From: a virus
DNA: 27,137 nt
Strand: one strand, 5' to 3'
IMG/VR virus record: IMGVR_UViG_3300010413_000161
Span: 1 to 27,137 of that record
This document shows, one piece after another, positions 8,796-14,769 of this stretch. A program made the translations under genes and the position numbers. The first letter of the stretch is position 1; every line of letters starts with the position of its first letter. The notes under the pieces are model-generated. The model was not told the DNA's origin, ran no database searches, and worked only from the letters and a program-made list of their open reading frames with translations.

Positions 8796-9050
8796 CTAGT
8801 CATGTCCAAAAGTTGCCTTGTAGTTGTCGCGGTACCTCCGCCCGGCGGATCCAGTAAGCGCCCGGGAACGGACATCACTAAAGCAACCTCCTCTTCCATC
8901 AGGACCAGGACATCTAACATTTCTTGGTCCATCATCCCAAGATTCGACATCATCGATCCTTCCACATTCGGTGCAGGCGAAAGCTTCGTTTCGATATGGG
9001 TTGTCTTCATATGGACTCCCGTGAATTATAGGAAAACGTTTAGGGCTCAT
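8796..9050 (-). CDS. Small zinc-ribbon protein, 84 aa
   Basis: It starts MSPKRFPIIHGSPYEDNPYR and contains ACTECGRIDD near residue 25 and NVRCPGPDGRGGC near residue 45, a C-x2-C...C-x8-C ribbon. The C-terminus is basic (SAGRRYRDNYKATFGHD). The start overlaps the terminase stop as ATGA and the stop lies eight bases before the portal start, so it is co-translated with the packaging genes. Small ribbon proteins between TerL and portal occur in several phage groups without a known role. A second open frame covers the same stretch (8789-9010), but only this one has the ATGA coupling and the paired cysteines. Confidence 0.75.
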   Translation of the reverse strand: MSPKRFPIIHGSPYEDNPYRNEAFACTECGRIDDVESWDDGPRNVRCPGPDGRGGCFSDVRSRALTGSAGRRYRDNYKATFGHD

Positions 9051-10492
9051 TTGGTACCATAGCTCCTTCCCCTCTTACGGAGTTGAACTGTTGACTTTTT
9101 CCGGCCTTTCTTCTTTCCCATGACTGGATAGAGTCTAGCCAGCCCGTTAGCTAAAGCATCCCCAGGATGTGAGTGGATGTCCTTCACCGGCTTCTTCTCA
9201 ATCACTCTTCCTGTTGGCAGCTTCTTGTAATGCCATCCACCAGCAAGAGCCCGGTGTAATATCTGTTCATGTTTGGAAACAAGGACTAATGGTTCACCAG
9301 CCCCCACCATCCTATGGAAGATCTGGTCCAGGGTTTCCTTCATGATATTCCACGAGTTCGGTCCTTTTGGTCCTGGCTCGAACGAAGCCCCAAGTTCCCG
9401 GTTGATCACCATCGCCCCAGATGAATAAATGTTTGCCTGCTCAGGCGTCCGGATCGTATGGTCACCTATATCTCTCCAGGTCTGAATCTTGTACTGATCT
9501 TTCTCATTCTTGTACCTGGGAGAGTTCAGCATCTCCTTTACCCCACCAGCCTTGGTGATAAGCTGCTCCATCCCTTCCTGCTCACCACGGAAGGTATCGA
9601 GAATTTGTAACTGGCCACGCGGAGTTATCTGTCCAATGAGACAGGTTGGATGATGCCCTCCATCCCAGAAACGAACACCCTGGGCTCCCGGGATTGGATC
9701 CAGGCGGAAGGAAGAGCGATGCACCTTGGGATTGTAAGAGGGGGTAACTTTCTCACCTAGCTGCACGGCAGTGGGCCGCCCCTCGACCAGACGGGCCTTG
9801 AGATCTGGACGGTGGCGCAGGGCCCGCTCCATTTGTTTCCGGTAGGTCTCATCGATGAATCTGTTCTCTCCACGGAGAATCTGGTGCAGGCCCGTGTTCT
9901 CGTCGGCAAACTCGTAGAACCGCTGCCAGGTCCAGTGATCCTCCGCCGGATAGTTCATCGTGATCTGGGCCCGCCTCCAGGGAGTGGTCGTGGGGGCCCG
10001 AAGTGAAGTGATGCCGATATTGAAAACGTCTTCCTGGACTCCGGATCCAATGTCCTCTACTGCGGCAGGTGCCGCCTCCTCAAGCCATAGAATGGCGAGT
10101 TGCAACGACTGCAACTTATTCAGGTCTCGCGGCTCATCCGCCCCAAAGAGCCAAAGAAACCAGTATCCAGGAAACTCGATGTACTTTCCGCCCTCTCTGA
10201 TGATAAGATAGTCTCGTATGGAATGAGCAAACGACCCGGGCCTGGGCCGGAGGAAAGACTCCACCGCGGTCCGCTTCAAGTTCTCCCAGGTATCACGAAT
10301 CAACGCCCCAGGCAGCGGGCGGAACTCTTCGGCCTGGAGCGTAGAGAAATACGTGATGGCCATGATACCGGCCTCGGTCTTACCCTCACCACGCGGACCC
10401 ATCAAGCAAACTTCGGGACTCTCATCCATGATGAATTCATACTGGGTCGGGCTTGGGCGGACCTCAAGTTCTTTTTCTGCTGGAAGAGTCAT
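9047..10492 (-). CDS. terL: Terminase large subunit (ATPase and nuclease), 481 aa
   Basis: This is the DNA-packaging motor and headful/cos nuclease. The N-terminal ATPase has Walker A GPRGEGKT (residues 32-39) and Walker B ILWLEEAA (about 134-141, with Glu-Glu as in many TerL proteins). 'ITMNYPAEDHW' around 177-187 fits the coupling motif. The C-terminal RNase H-like nuclease shows RFWDGG (Asp277), WRDIGDHTI (Asp341/Asp344) and DIHSHPGDAL (Asp445), the expected acidic triad. The last 25 residues are strongly basic (GKKKGRKKSTVQLRKRGR), likely a DNA-contacting tail. Length is normal. The gene is coupled by ATGA to the zinc-ribbon gene, and its start lies inside the end of a 30-aa membrane-peptide frame. 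Confidence 0.93.
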   Translation of the reverse strand: MTLPAEKELEVRPSPTQYEFIMDESPEVCLMGPRGEGKTEAGIMAITYFSTLQAEEFRPLPGALIRDTWENLKRTAVESFLRPRPGSFAHSIRDYLIIREGGKYIEFPGYWFLWLFGADEPRDLNKLQSLQLAILWLEEAAPAAVEDIGSGVQEDVFNIGITSLRAPTTTPWRRAQITMNYPAEDHWTWQRFYEFADENTGLHQILRGENRFIDETYRKQMERALRHRPDLKARLVEGRPTAVQLGEKVTPSYNPKVHRSSFRLDPIPGAQGVRFWDGGHHPTCLIGQITPRGQLQILDTFRGEQEGMEQLITKAGGVKEMLNSPRYKNEKDQYKIQTWRDIGDHTIRTPEQANIYSSGAMVINRELGASFEPGPKGPNSWNIMKETLDQIFHRMVGAGEPLVLVSKHEQILHRALAGGWHYKKLPTGRVIEKKPVKDIHSHPGDALANGLARLYPVMGKKKGRKKSTVQLRKRGRSYGTK

Positions 10493-10556
10493 GACTGTGC
10501 CTCAGTGTGGAAGCCAGGTACCAGAAAACAATAAGTCCAATCCAGAAATCTGGCAT
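10464..10556 (-). CDS. Tiny single-pass membrane protein, 30 aa
   Basis: The start overlaps the previous stop as TAATG and has AGGAAAG upstream. The product is MPDFWIGLIVFWYLASTLRH followed by a Ser/Lys/Arg tail: one transmembrane-length hydrophobic segment (residues 4-18) with positive charges on the C-terminal side. It ends 29 bases inside the terminase gene in another frame, so it links translation of the small-subunit-like gene to TerL. It may be a real membrane peptide, for example holin-like or a host-membrane modifier, or simply a leader that passes ribosomes to TerL. It is too short for any family call. Confidence 0.5.
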   Translation of the reverse strand: MPDFWIGLIVFWYLASTLRHSHDSSSRKRT

Positions 10557-10906
10557 TAGTCTTTCCTTTCTGGCGGCCTTACTTTCATTTCAGTCCCACG
10601 AGGCGCCACAAGCTTAATGGTCACCGGCACCGTGTTGGACTCGTCCTCGATCTTCTTCGGAGCATACGACCCCAGGATCTTATTGATCATATCGATGGAC
10701 TGGAGCCGCACCGAATGTGCCTTCATCTTCTTGGAGTAGTAGATCTGTCCGGTCTGAGAATTGCAGAAGACCTTCTGGTTGTTGGCCCTGGCCAAACGCT
10801 TCAGCTTGACGGCCACAAAGGCAAAGTCAACCCCATGTGCGGCCAGCGCCTCAGCCGCCAGCTCGTGTGCCCGCTTTCCCGCGAGATGTCCGTTTGGATC
10901 TGGCAT
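10556..10906 (-). CDS. Packaging-associated protein, possible terminase small subunit, 116 aa
   Basis: I chose the ATG preceded by AGGAGAAAG (MPDPNGHLAGKRAHELAAEAL) rather than an upstream ATG that lacks a ribosome site. The protein is helical and basic at first ('ELAAEALAAHGVDFAFVAVKLKRLARANNQ'), then 'HSVRLQSIDMINKILGSYAPKK' and a strand 'NTVPVTIKLVAPRG'. The 'VRL.A...IL..YG.PK' pattern followed by a 'VPVTIKLV' strand recalls the oligomerisation and C-terminal parts of some small terminases. It lies directly upstream of TerL apart from the 30-aa peptide. It shares 56 bases with the end of an HTH frame just upstream, so the pair may together form the small-terminase function. Assignment is by context and weak pattern. 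Confidence 0.55.
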   Translation of the reverse strand: MPDPNGHLAGKRAHELAAEALAAHGVDFAFVAVKLKRLARANNQKVFCNSQTGQIYYSKKMKAHSVRLQSIDMINKILGSYAPKKIEDESNTVPVTIKLVAPRGTEMKVRPPERKD

Positions 10907-11174
10907 TCTTTCTCCTTGCATTCGGCAGGTTGGACTTAAAGGCATCCCCGCCCTGAAGCTGATCGTACTCCAACAGCCAGGCATAGATCATGGCCGGTAT
11001 GCCGACCTTGCGCCCGCCCGGCCCCTGGACCAGCGGCATGCCCCGCTTGTAGTGCCACTTCTTTGCCGTGGGCACCTTCAGGCCCAGGAACTCGGCGATG
11101 TGCTTCCACCCGGGAAGCAGGCCCTTCGGTCACGGCCAGTCCGGCAGTACGATTTTGGTCTGGTACTTCTTCAT
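10851..11174 (-). pseudogene. HTH DNA-binding protein (small-terminase candidate) with in-frame TGA
   Basis: The frame opens with AGAGGTGTG-ATG and reads MKKYQTKIVLPDWP, then TGA (11132-11130), then continues in the same frame PKGLLPGWKHIAEFLGLKV... for 92 more codons. The downstream part is a clear winged-helix/HTH: 'GWKHIAEFLGLKVPTAKKWHYKRGMP' is the layout of Nu1/excisionase-type domains ('W..IA..LG.S..T...W..RGMP'), followed by 'GIPAMIYAWLLEYDQL'. The tail is Arg/Lys-rich. Being the first gene of the packaging operon fits a small terminase subunit that recognises phage DNA. TGA is used as a true stop elsewhere here (for example at ATGA junctions), so genome-wide recoding is unlikely. It is a nonsense mutation, a sequencing error, or leaky UGA-C readthrough. 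The only downstream restart I see is a GTG inside the HTH (11075). Confidence 0.6.
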
Positions 11175-11330
11175 CACACCTCTTGATTTCTAAAATGCAT
11201 GCTGTGATAATTTACCACCCTTATGCAGAGAGGCAGGGATGGTTAGACCTGTGTGTTTGGCCTATAGCTGGCTGTGCTGTTCTTCTGACGGCTGCGGCTA
11301 TACCTAGGATATCAGATAAAAAGATCACTG

Positions 11331-11356
11331 TAAAGCTTAATCCGTAAAGCTTAATA
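11331..11356. repeat. Tandem 14-bp direct repeat, AAGCTT-centred
   Basis: GTAAAGCTTAAT is present at 11331-11342 and again at 11345-11356, with period 14 and each copy centred on the palindrome AAGCTT. Further AAGCTTA-like sites follow towards the early promoter. Likely a protein-binding site array. Confidence 0.7.
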
Positions 11357-11451
11357 ATTTAAGCCGCTTACAGCTCCTATAAGCCTGCAGCTTAACCGTA
11401 CCCATTTAGTTGGTATCTCTAGTATCCACTTAAACAAGATTTATCTTTACT

Positions 11452-11479
11452 TTTGCAGGCCGCTAAGTTAAGGTAGAAT
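11452..11479 (+). promoter_or_regulatory. Candidate sigma70-type early promoter
   Basis: TTTGCA (11452-11457), a 16-base spacer and TAGAAT (11474-11479) lie about 40 bases upstream of the first rightward gene. The -10 matches TATAAT at four of six positions, the -35 is weaker. An AAGCTTA repeat starts right after the -10, a position where a bound protein could repress initiation. Confidence 0.45.
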
Positions 11480-11519
11480 CAAAGCTTATCCATTAACCCG
11501 TACCACAAGGAGAAAGACG

Positions 11520-11951
11520 ATGGCTAGAAAAAAGATTAGAGGAACGAAGAAGGCGACCGCGAAGGATTTGGCCCCGGGCAAGCACAAGGGCCTGACGCCC
11601 GCTCAGGCGGACGAGGCAAACACCAAGCTGGCCAAGGTCCACAAGGCCGGGGACAGCACCAGCAAGCAAGTCGAGCCCGCCCCCAGGGCGAAGGCGCAGG
11701 TGAAGCGGCCCCGGACCAAGAAGGGCCGGCGGGTGGTGGCCAAGGGCGAGCCGGTGGAGACCAGCCAGAAGCGGGCCACCTACGGCGAGGCAATGGCTTT
11801 CCTGAAGGCGAAGAAGAACCAGAAGGCGTATCCCAACTGGAAGACCATCCTGGGCCACCTGGAGGAGCTGGATAAGGGCCTGGAGGATATGGCCCAGCGC
11901 AAGCTCCGCAAGAAAATACGCAAGCTGGGATTCTACCTCTCCAACTTCTAG
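11520..11951 (+). CDS. Lys-rich basic DNA-binding-like protein, 143 aa
   Basis: First gene of the rightward early region, with AGGAG six bases before the ATG. Residues 1-80 are low-complexity and very rich in Lys, Arg, Ala and Pro (MARKKIRGTKKATAKDLAPG), like histone H1-type tails. Residues 85-143 are helical and end 'QRKLRKKIRKLGFYLSNF'. The same C-terminal layout recurs in the nested Lys-rich protein at 15564-15848, so the two are likely paralogues. The composition suggests DNA coating or a nucleoid-like role on phage or host DNA; there is no catalytic motif. The GC-rich codon use differs from the AT-rich leader just upstream. A GC-rich hairpin follows the stop. Confidence 0.8.
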   Translation: MARKKIRGTKKATAKDLAPGKHKGLTPAQADEANTKLAKVHKAGDSTSKQVEPAPRAKAQVKRPRTKKGRRVVAKGEPVETSQKRATYGEAMAFLKAKKNQKAYPNWKTILGHLEELDKGLEDMAQRKLRKKIRKLGFYLSNF

Positions 11952-11952
11952 C

Positions 11953-11977
11953 AGGGGCGGGGGCGAACCCCGCCTCT
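11953..11977 (+). terminator. GC-rich hairpin after the Lys-rich gene (weak terminator or 3' stabiliser)
   Basis: A 7-bp perfect stem GGCGGGG/CCCCGCC (11956-11962 with 11968-11974), extendable to 10 bp with one G-U pair, closes a GCGAA loop two bases after the stop. No T-run follows, so it probably stabilises or attenuates the transcript rather than ending it. Confidence 0.5.
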
Positions 11978-12000
11978 TCCCTAACCAACGGAGGTGTAAG

Positions 12001-12180
12001 ATGAGCGGGAAGGTTGAGAACTTTAGAAGGGCACTGGAAGAGATGGTTGAAACCTACGGCTGGGATTGGACCATCGGGGAAATTTCTAACCGGGCCGGGG
12101 CAGACGGCTACGACCATACGGAGAAAGCCCTGGGGAAGGCAGTGGAGGTGGCGAACTGGGAAAGCTACCAGCAGACTTAG
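12001..12180 (+). CDS. Hypothetical small protein, 59 aa
   Basis: Strong ribosome site (GGAGGTGTAAG-ATG). The product starts MSGKVENFRRALEEMVETYG and continues with two amphipathic helices around 'WDWTIGEISNRAGADGYDHTEKALGKAV', ending in QQT. It has a mixed charge pattern and no membrane segment or cysteines. It is one of a run of small early genes, a place where phages keep host-takeover proteins, but its function is unknown. A second GC-rich hairpin lies just after its stop. Confidence 0.75.
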   Translation: MSGKVENFRRALEEMVETYGWDWTIGEISNRAGADGYDHTEKALGKAVEVANWESYQQT

Positions 12181-12183
12181 ACA

Positions 12184-12206
12184 GGCGGGGGCCCACGCCC
12201 CTTGCC
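12184..12206 (+). terminator. GC-rich hairpin after the 59-aa gene
   Basis: GGGGC-ccac-GCCCC (12188-12201) with a flanking GGC/GCC pair forms a short hairpin three bases after the stop. It shares GGCGGGGGC with the hairpin after the preceding gene. No T-run follows, so processing or stabilisation is likelier than termination. Confidence 0.35.
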
Positions 12207-12254
12207 CTGGCTGGCCGGGCCTACCGGCTGGCTTGGGGAATGGAGGTGGGACCG

Positions 12255-12347
12255 ATGGAGATATTCCTGGTAGTAAGTTTGGTAGGATTGGTGGTATCCC
12301 TAGCTTGGCTATGGGATTGGTCGAGAACCGCTAGCATTGGAGGGTAA
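12255..12347 (+). CDS. Tiny single-pass membrane protein, 30 aa
   Basis: GGAGGTGG lies six bases before the ATG. The product MEIFLVVSLVGLVVSLAWLW then DWSRTASIGG has one clear transmembrane helix (about residues 3-20) with a short polar tail. The stop is one base before the next start, so it is part of the operon. An in-frame ATG 15 bases upstream is possible but would overlap the ribosome site. Function unknown; candidates are membrane-acting early peptides or a component that docks a phage complex at the membrane. Confidence 0.6.
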   Translation: MEIFLVVSLVGLVVSLAWLWDWSRTASIGG

Positions 12348-12348
12348 G

Positions 12349-12537
12349 ATGCCAGATACCTACGAAGAAATAAAGGCGGTGGTCGAAGAGCTAAAAGACG
12401 ACCATGAGGTGGTAGATGCTTTTATTGAGTTAAACGATTTAATCCGGGAGAAGGTGGAAGAGCGGCTAGATACCATCAAGGCCCGGAAGGTGGCTAGAAA
12501 TAAGATAGTTCGCCATCTCTATATTACTTACTGGTAG
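12349..12537 (+). CDS. Hypothetical acidic helical protein, 62 aa
   Basis: I start at MPDTYEEIKAVVEELKDDHE, which has GGAGG six bases upstream; a TTG twelve bases earlier would swallow the ribosome site. The product is almost all helix, acidic in the first half and basic at the end ('RKVARNKIVRHLYITYW'). It may be a small coiled coil. No family recognised. Confidence 0.7.
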   Translation: MPDTYEEIKAVVEELKDDHEVVDAFIELNDLIREKVEERLDTIKARKVARNKIVRHLYITYW

Positions 12538-12589
12538 GATGGGGGATGTAAATTAAGGCCCGCATAGGGTAAGAGAGGGGGTGAGACCG

Positions 12590-12796
12590 ATGGTAGAAAT
12601 TTGGGAGAATCTTAAAGATCTGGATGGCCTAGCTAAAGTGGTGGTGGATGGGCTAGGTCTGGAAGATGACCACTGGCCGGAGATTCTGGGATTCTTTATA
12701 GTCCGCCTGCTGGTAACACTGGGATGGACTGAGGAAGAAATTCCGGATGCTTTGAAAGAAGTGAAAAAAGGAATAGATGTGGCCTGGCATGGCTAG
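12590..12796 (+). CDS. Hypothetical small protein, 68 aa
   Basis: Start chosen at the ATG after GGGGGTGAGACCG (MVEIWENLKDLDGLAKVVVD); a GTG nine bases upstream lies within the ribosome site. The protein is helical and acidic with a hydrophobic middle ('EILGFFIVRLLVTLGW') that is probably a buried helix rather than a membrane span, as it is flanked by acidic residues. It sits in the run of small early genes. Function unknown. Confidence 0.65.
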   Translation: MVEIWENLKDLDGLAKVVVDGLGLEDDHWPEILGFFIVRLLVTLGWTEEEIPDALKEVKKGIDVAWHG

Positions 12797-12811
12797 AAAG
12801 GTGAGGTAGAC

Positions 12812-13066
12812 ATGAAAAAATCGATCGTTTACTCAGTAGGTGTAAAGCATGGCGACCGGAATACTGGGAAGGTTGGGGGAGAGCTGACTTACGGCGAGGT
12901 AATCGTAAGTTGGCCCTCTGCCCTAACCGACCAGCCAAGTCGGATCCGGTTCGCCCAGGTGGAAATAACTAATCGGAATGGAGAGCGGGTTATCATAGAC
13001 GCCGCGGTCCTGCCTGAGCTGGCCACGGCCATCTTAATGGCGAAGGAGAAGGTGTATGCCGGATAG
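12812..13066 (+). CDS. Hypothetical protein, 84 aa
   Basis: It starts MKKSIVYSVGVKHGDRNTGK after AAAGGTGAGGTAGAC. The first two-thirds look like beta strands ('GELTYGEVIVSWPSAL', 'RIRFAQVEITNRNGERVIID') and the end is a helix ('PELATAILMAKEKVYAG'). Its end overlaps the next gene by 11 bases, so the two are translated together. No catalytic or metal motif is seen and the family is unknown. Confidence 0.7.
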   Translation: MKKSIVYSVGVKHGDRNTGKVGGELTYGEVIVSWPSALTDQPSRIRFAQVEITNRNGERVIIDAAVLPELATAILMAKEKVYAG

Positions 13067-13427
13067 AATCCAGAGTGACCTAAAGGCGGCCTGTAAGGAG
13101 CTGGGCTGGTGGGTTCAGTTTGATAATGGGGAAGATTGCCTGAATGTAATTATGGAATATGGAGATTATGGAATAGCAGCTGTCCCGATCCCAACTGAAA
13201 CCATATTGGGGACTGTAGAGAAGAATGGATGGGAAGTAAGCGGCTTCGTTCGGGTAAGCAATTATCCCCATGCCCCAGATGACTGCGACGAATACTCAAT
13301 TGGGAAGTTCGGTCATGATACTTCCGTGGTAGCGGCTATTTTGAGGGATTCGTTCGAGCGCCGGCTGTCCATAATTATGGAGAACCTGGGCTGGGCCCAG
13401 ATGGCAAAGGAGAAGAGAGAGTGCTAA
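13056..13427 (+). CDS. Hypothetical protein, 123 aa
   Basis: It begins MPDRIQSDLKAACKELGWWV, with the ribosome site AAGGAGAAGG inside the previous gene. The layout is N-terminal helix, a beta-rich middle ('CLNVIMEYGDYGIAAVPIPTETILGTVEKNGWEV'), then 'VAAILRDSFERRLSIIMENLGW' helices. The alpha/beta organisation of about 120 residues resembles small phage proteins of unknown role. The stop overlaps the start of a 41-aa zinc-ribbon gene. No function assigned. Confidence 0.7.
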   Translation: MPDRIQSDLKAACKELGWWVQFDNGEDCLNVIMEYGDYGIAAVPIPTETILGTVEKNGWEVSGFVRVSNYPHAPDDCDEYSIGKFGHDTSVVAAILRDSFERRLSIIMENLGWAQMAKEKREC

Positions 13428-13546
13428 TCTTTATCTGCAAACGCTGCGGCCACCCCGGCTTCTGGTCCGACCGCTTGGGAAGATTCCTATGCTTCAACTT
13501 CATAGGCTGCCGGAGCAGGCGGTGCCGGGTGGTAATTAGGCCCTGA
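13421..13546 (+). CDS. Mini zinc-ribbon protein, 41 aa
   Basis: GTG start overlapping the previous stop, with AAGGAG eight bases upstream. The product (MLIFICKRCGHPGFWSDRLG then RFLCFNFIGCRSRRCRVVIRP) has C-x2-C at residues 6-9 and further cysteines at 24, 30 and 35, enough for one zinc site. The C-terminal half is strongly basic, which suggests RNA or DNA contact. Many phages carry such ribbons among their early genes; the role is unknown. Confidence 0.55.
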   Translation: MLIFICKRCGHPGFWSDRLGRFLCFNFIGCRSRRCRVVIRP

Positions 13547-13573
13547 CTAAGGTAAGGAAGGGAGGTGAAGCCA

Positions 13574-13813
13574 ATGACGCTGGAAGAGGCCAAAGGCTTG
13601 TACCCGGGTCAGATACTCCATCATGCCCATAATAAGAACTCCGATGGGACACCCCAGAGATGGAGAGTCAATGGACAGGTAAAAACATGGAAGCGAGATC
13701 CATCCAGAGTTCGGGTGCCCTTAAAGCATGGGATATGGGCGTATGGTTATCTGGATGAGACATGCTTAGATCTGCTCGAGATTCCAAAAAAAGAAGGAGG
13801 TGAAACCAAATGA
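13574..13813 (+). CDS. Conserved-type small phage protein (MTLEEAK...GQIL), 79 aa
   Basis: Start at the ATG six bases after GGAGGTG; a GTG nine bases upstream overlaps the ribosome site. The product MTLEEAKGLYPGQILHHAHN continues with 'NSDGTPQRWRVNGQVKTWKRDPSRVRVPLKHG', a pattern I associate with short phage proteins of unknown function with a small beta-barrel look ('LK.GQ.LYH..N.NSDGTP.RWRVNG..KTWK'). It is basic in the middle and acidic at the end. Its last codons overlap the next start as ATGA. It could bind nucleic acid, but that is only inferred. Confidence 0.75.
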   Translation: MTLEEAKGLYPGQILHHAHNKNSDGTPQRWRVNGQVKTWKRDPSRVRVPLKHGIWAYGYLDETCLDLLEIPKKEGGETK

Positions 13814-13974
13814 AGTTGATCTTCAAGTTAACCAATCCTGCCAACAGGAGTGGTGGGGATCGGTACGAGGCTGAGATGAAGGGTGAAGAGCGGCCCTTCG
13901 CGATTTATTTCCCACAATCTATCTCGCGGAAGAAGGACAAGCCGCGGGAGACTATCACGGTGGAGGTAAAATAA
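13810..13974 (+). CDS. Hypothetical small beta protein, 54 aa
   Basis: ATGA overlap with the preceding gene, whose end supplies AAGGAGGTG. The product MKLIFKLTNPANRSGGDRYE carries on 'AEMKGEERPFAIYFPQSISRKKDKPRETITVEVK', a few short strands with a basic loop. The two-base gap to the next ATG shows it is part of the same translation chain. Function unknown. Confidence 0.65.
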   Translation: MKLIFKLTNPANRSGGDRYEAEMKGEERPFAIYFPQSISRKKDKPRETITVEVK

Positions 13975-13976
13975 CA

Positions 13977-14471
13977 ATGGCAAGAAGGGAAAGCACGGAA
14001 AAGGCGAATGCCAGGTCCGAGCTGTCCTCTTCCACAAACTACCGCGGGGTGGTGATTGAGTTCCGTCCCATCCTGCGGAGGTATGTCTACAATCTACCCG
14101 GCGTCGGTCGGGAATGGGAAGAGGATTTGGACAGGGTATTCAAGAAGATCGACCGTTACATGCGGAAGAAACGACAGATGTCAATCCCGGTGTACTATGT
14201 ATCCTGGGGAAAGTTCGAAGAGGCCACCATTAACAGCATCGGCCTGGACGGTAAGTTCAACCTGACTATTGGTACCCGCAAGACACGGCAAAAGCTAACC
14301 AGATTTCAGTTCTCCAAAACGGTCTGTGACCCAACGGAGGACAACGCCGACAAACTGGGACAAATTGCACTGCTAAAAGAACAGCAGGCTGGGTTGACCA
14401 AAAAAGTACGGGAGATCGAAGATTCCATTACGTGGATAAACCCAGAGGAGTTAATGTTGGATGAGAGCTAA
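13977..14471 (+). CDS. Hypothetical protein with C-terminal coiled coil, 164 aa
   Basis: It starts MARRESTEKANARSELSSST (GTGGAGGTAAAATAAC upstream). Residues 20-65 are basic and alpha/beta ('NYRGVVIEFRPILRRYVYNL', 'DLDRVFKKIDRYMRKKRQ'). Residues 70-115 form strands ('IPVYYVSWGKFEEATINSIGLDGKFNLTI'), and 120-150 form a helix with heptads ('KLGQIALLKEQQAGLTKKVREIEDSI'). The basic front and coiled-coil end suggest a nucleic-acid-binding oligomer. I do not recognise the family. Its stop lies 8 bases inside the next gene. Confidence 0.7.
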   Translation: MARRESTEKANARSELSSSTNYRGVVIEFRPILRRYVYNLPGVGREWEEDLDRVFKKIDRYMRKKRQMSIPVYYVSWGKFEEATINSIGLDGKFNLTIGTRKTRQKLTRFQFSKTVCDPTEDNADKLGQIALLKEQQAGLTKKVREIEDSITWINPEELMLDES

Positions 14472-14769
14472 GCGTTACTTCATAATCGGGAGCCGGCAGG
14501 GGTCGGCGGCAGAGTGTCCTCATTGTCTGCACTGGCTTCTTACTTACTGGCAGAACGGGATAGACCTATATGAAACTCGCTGCCCCCACTGCCGGCGGGA
14601 GGTGACCGTGGACCCGTATGGAAGGAGAAAGCGTGGAATCCAGAACGGAACGGGTAGGGCCATTGCCTGTAGAATGCAAGATACGCCATACCGAGCTAGG
14701 CCGGCTATGGGTAGCCAGTGGGAAGAGAGTAATGCTGGCCGGAGGTTGAAATGCCCTGGCGACGCATAG
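14461..14769 (+). CDS. Zinc-ribbon protein, 102 aa
   Basis: The product MRAKRYFIIGSRQGSAAECP contains CPHC at about residue 19 and CPHC again at about 42, separated by an aromatic-rich stretch ('LHWLLTYWQNGIDLYETR'). This is a textbook two-knuckle zinc ribbon. The second half is basic and low in hydrophobics ('RRKRGIQNGTGRAIACRMQD') and may be disordered. The gene is coupled by overlap on both sides. Likely a nucleic-acid-binding adaptor; specific function unknown. Confidence 0.7.
   Translation: MRAKRYFIIGSRQGSAAECPHCLHWLLTYWQNGIDLYETRCPHCRREVTVDPYGRRKRGIQNGTGRAIACRMQDTPYRARPAMGSQWEESNAGRRLKCPGDA

Larger units (their letters stand above)
11175..11519. promoter_or_regulatory. Divergent intergenic control region
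   Basis: These 345 bases separate the leftward packaging/virion genes from the rightward early genes; I see no credible gene in them. The right half is AT-rich and repeats a GCTTA core: two copies of GTAAAGCTTAAT, then CCGCTTACAG, CTGCAGCTTAACC and CAAAGCTTATCC (near 11481-11491). Such clustered sites suit operators for a phage regulator, or replication iterons. A candidate rightward promoter is listed separately. For the leftward genes I find no convincing promoter pair, so phage-specific or activator-dependent transcription is possible. Confidence 0.55.

Noticed and set aside
8789-9010. An alternative minus-strand frame overlapping the zinc-ribbon gene (MKTTHIETKLSPAPN...).
   Set aside because: The neighbouring frame has ATGA coupling to the terminase and paired cysteines; this one has neither.
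11130-11132. Genome-wide reassignment of TGA to an amino acid, suggested by the in-frame TGA in the HTH gene.
   Set aside because: TGA ends many other genes at ATGA or GTGA junctions with sensible C-termini, so it is a normal stop here.
11536-12117. A 193-codon minus-strand frame rich in Pro, Gly and Trp.
   Set aside because: It is the antisense shadow of the GC-rich, Lys-rich early gene and has no coupled neighbours on that strand.
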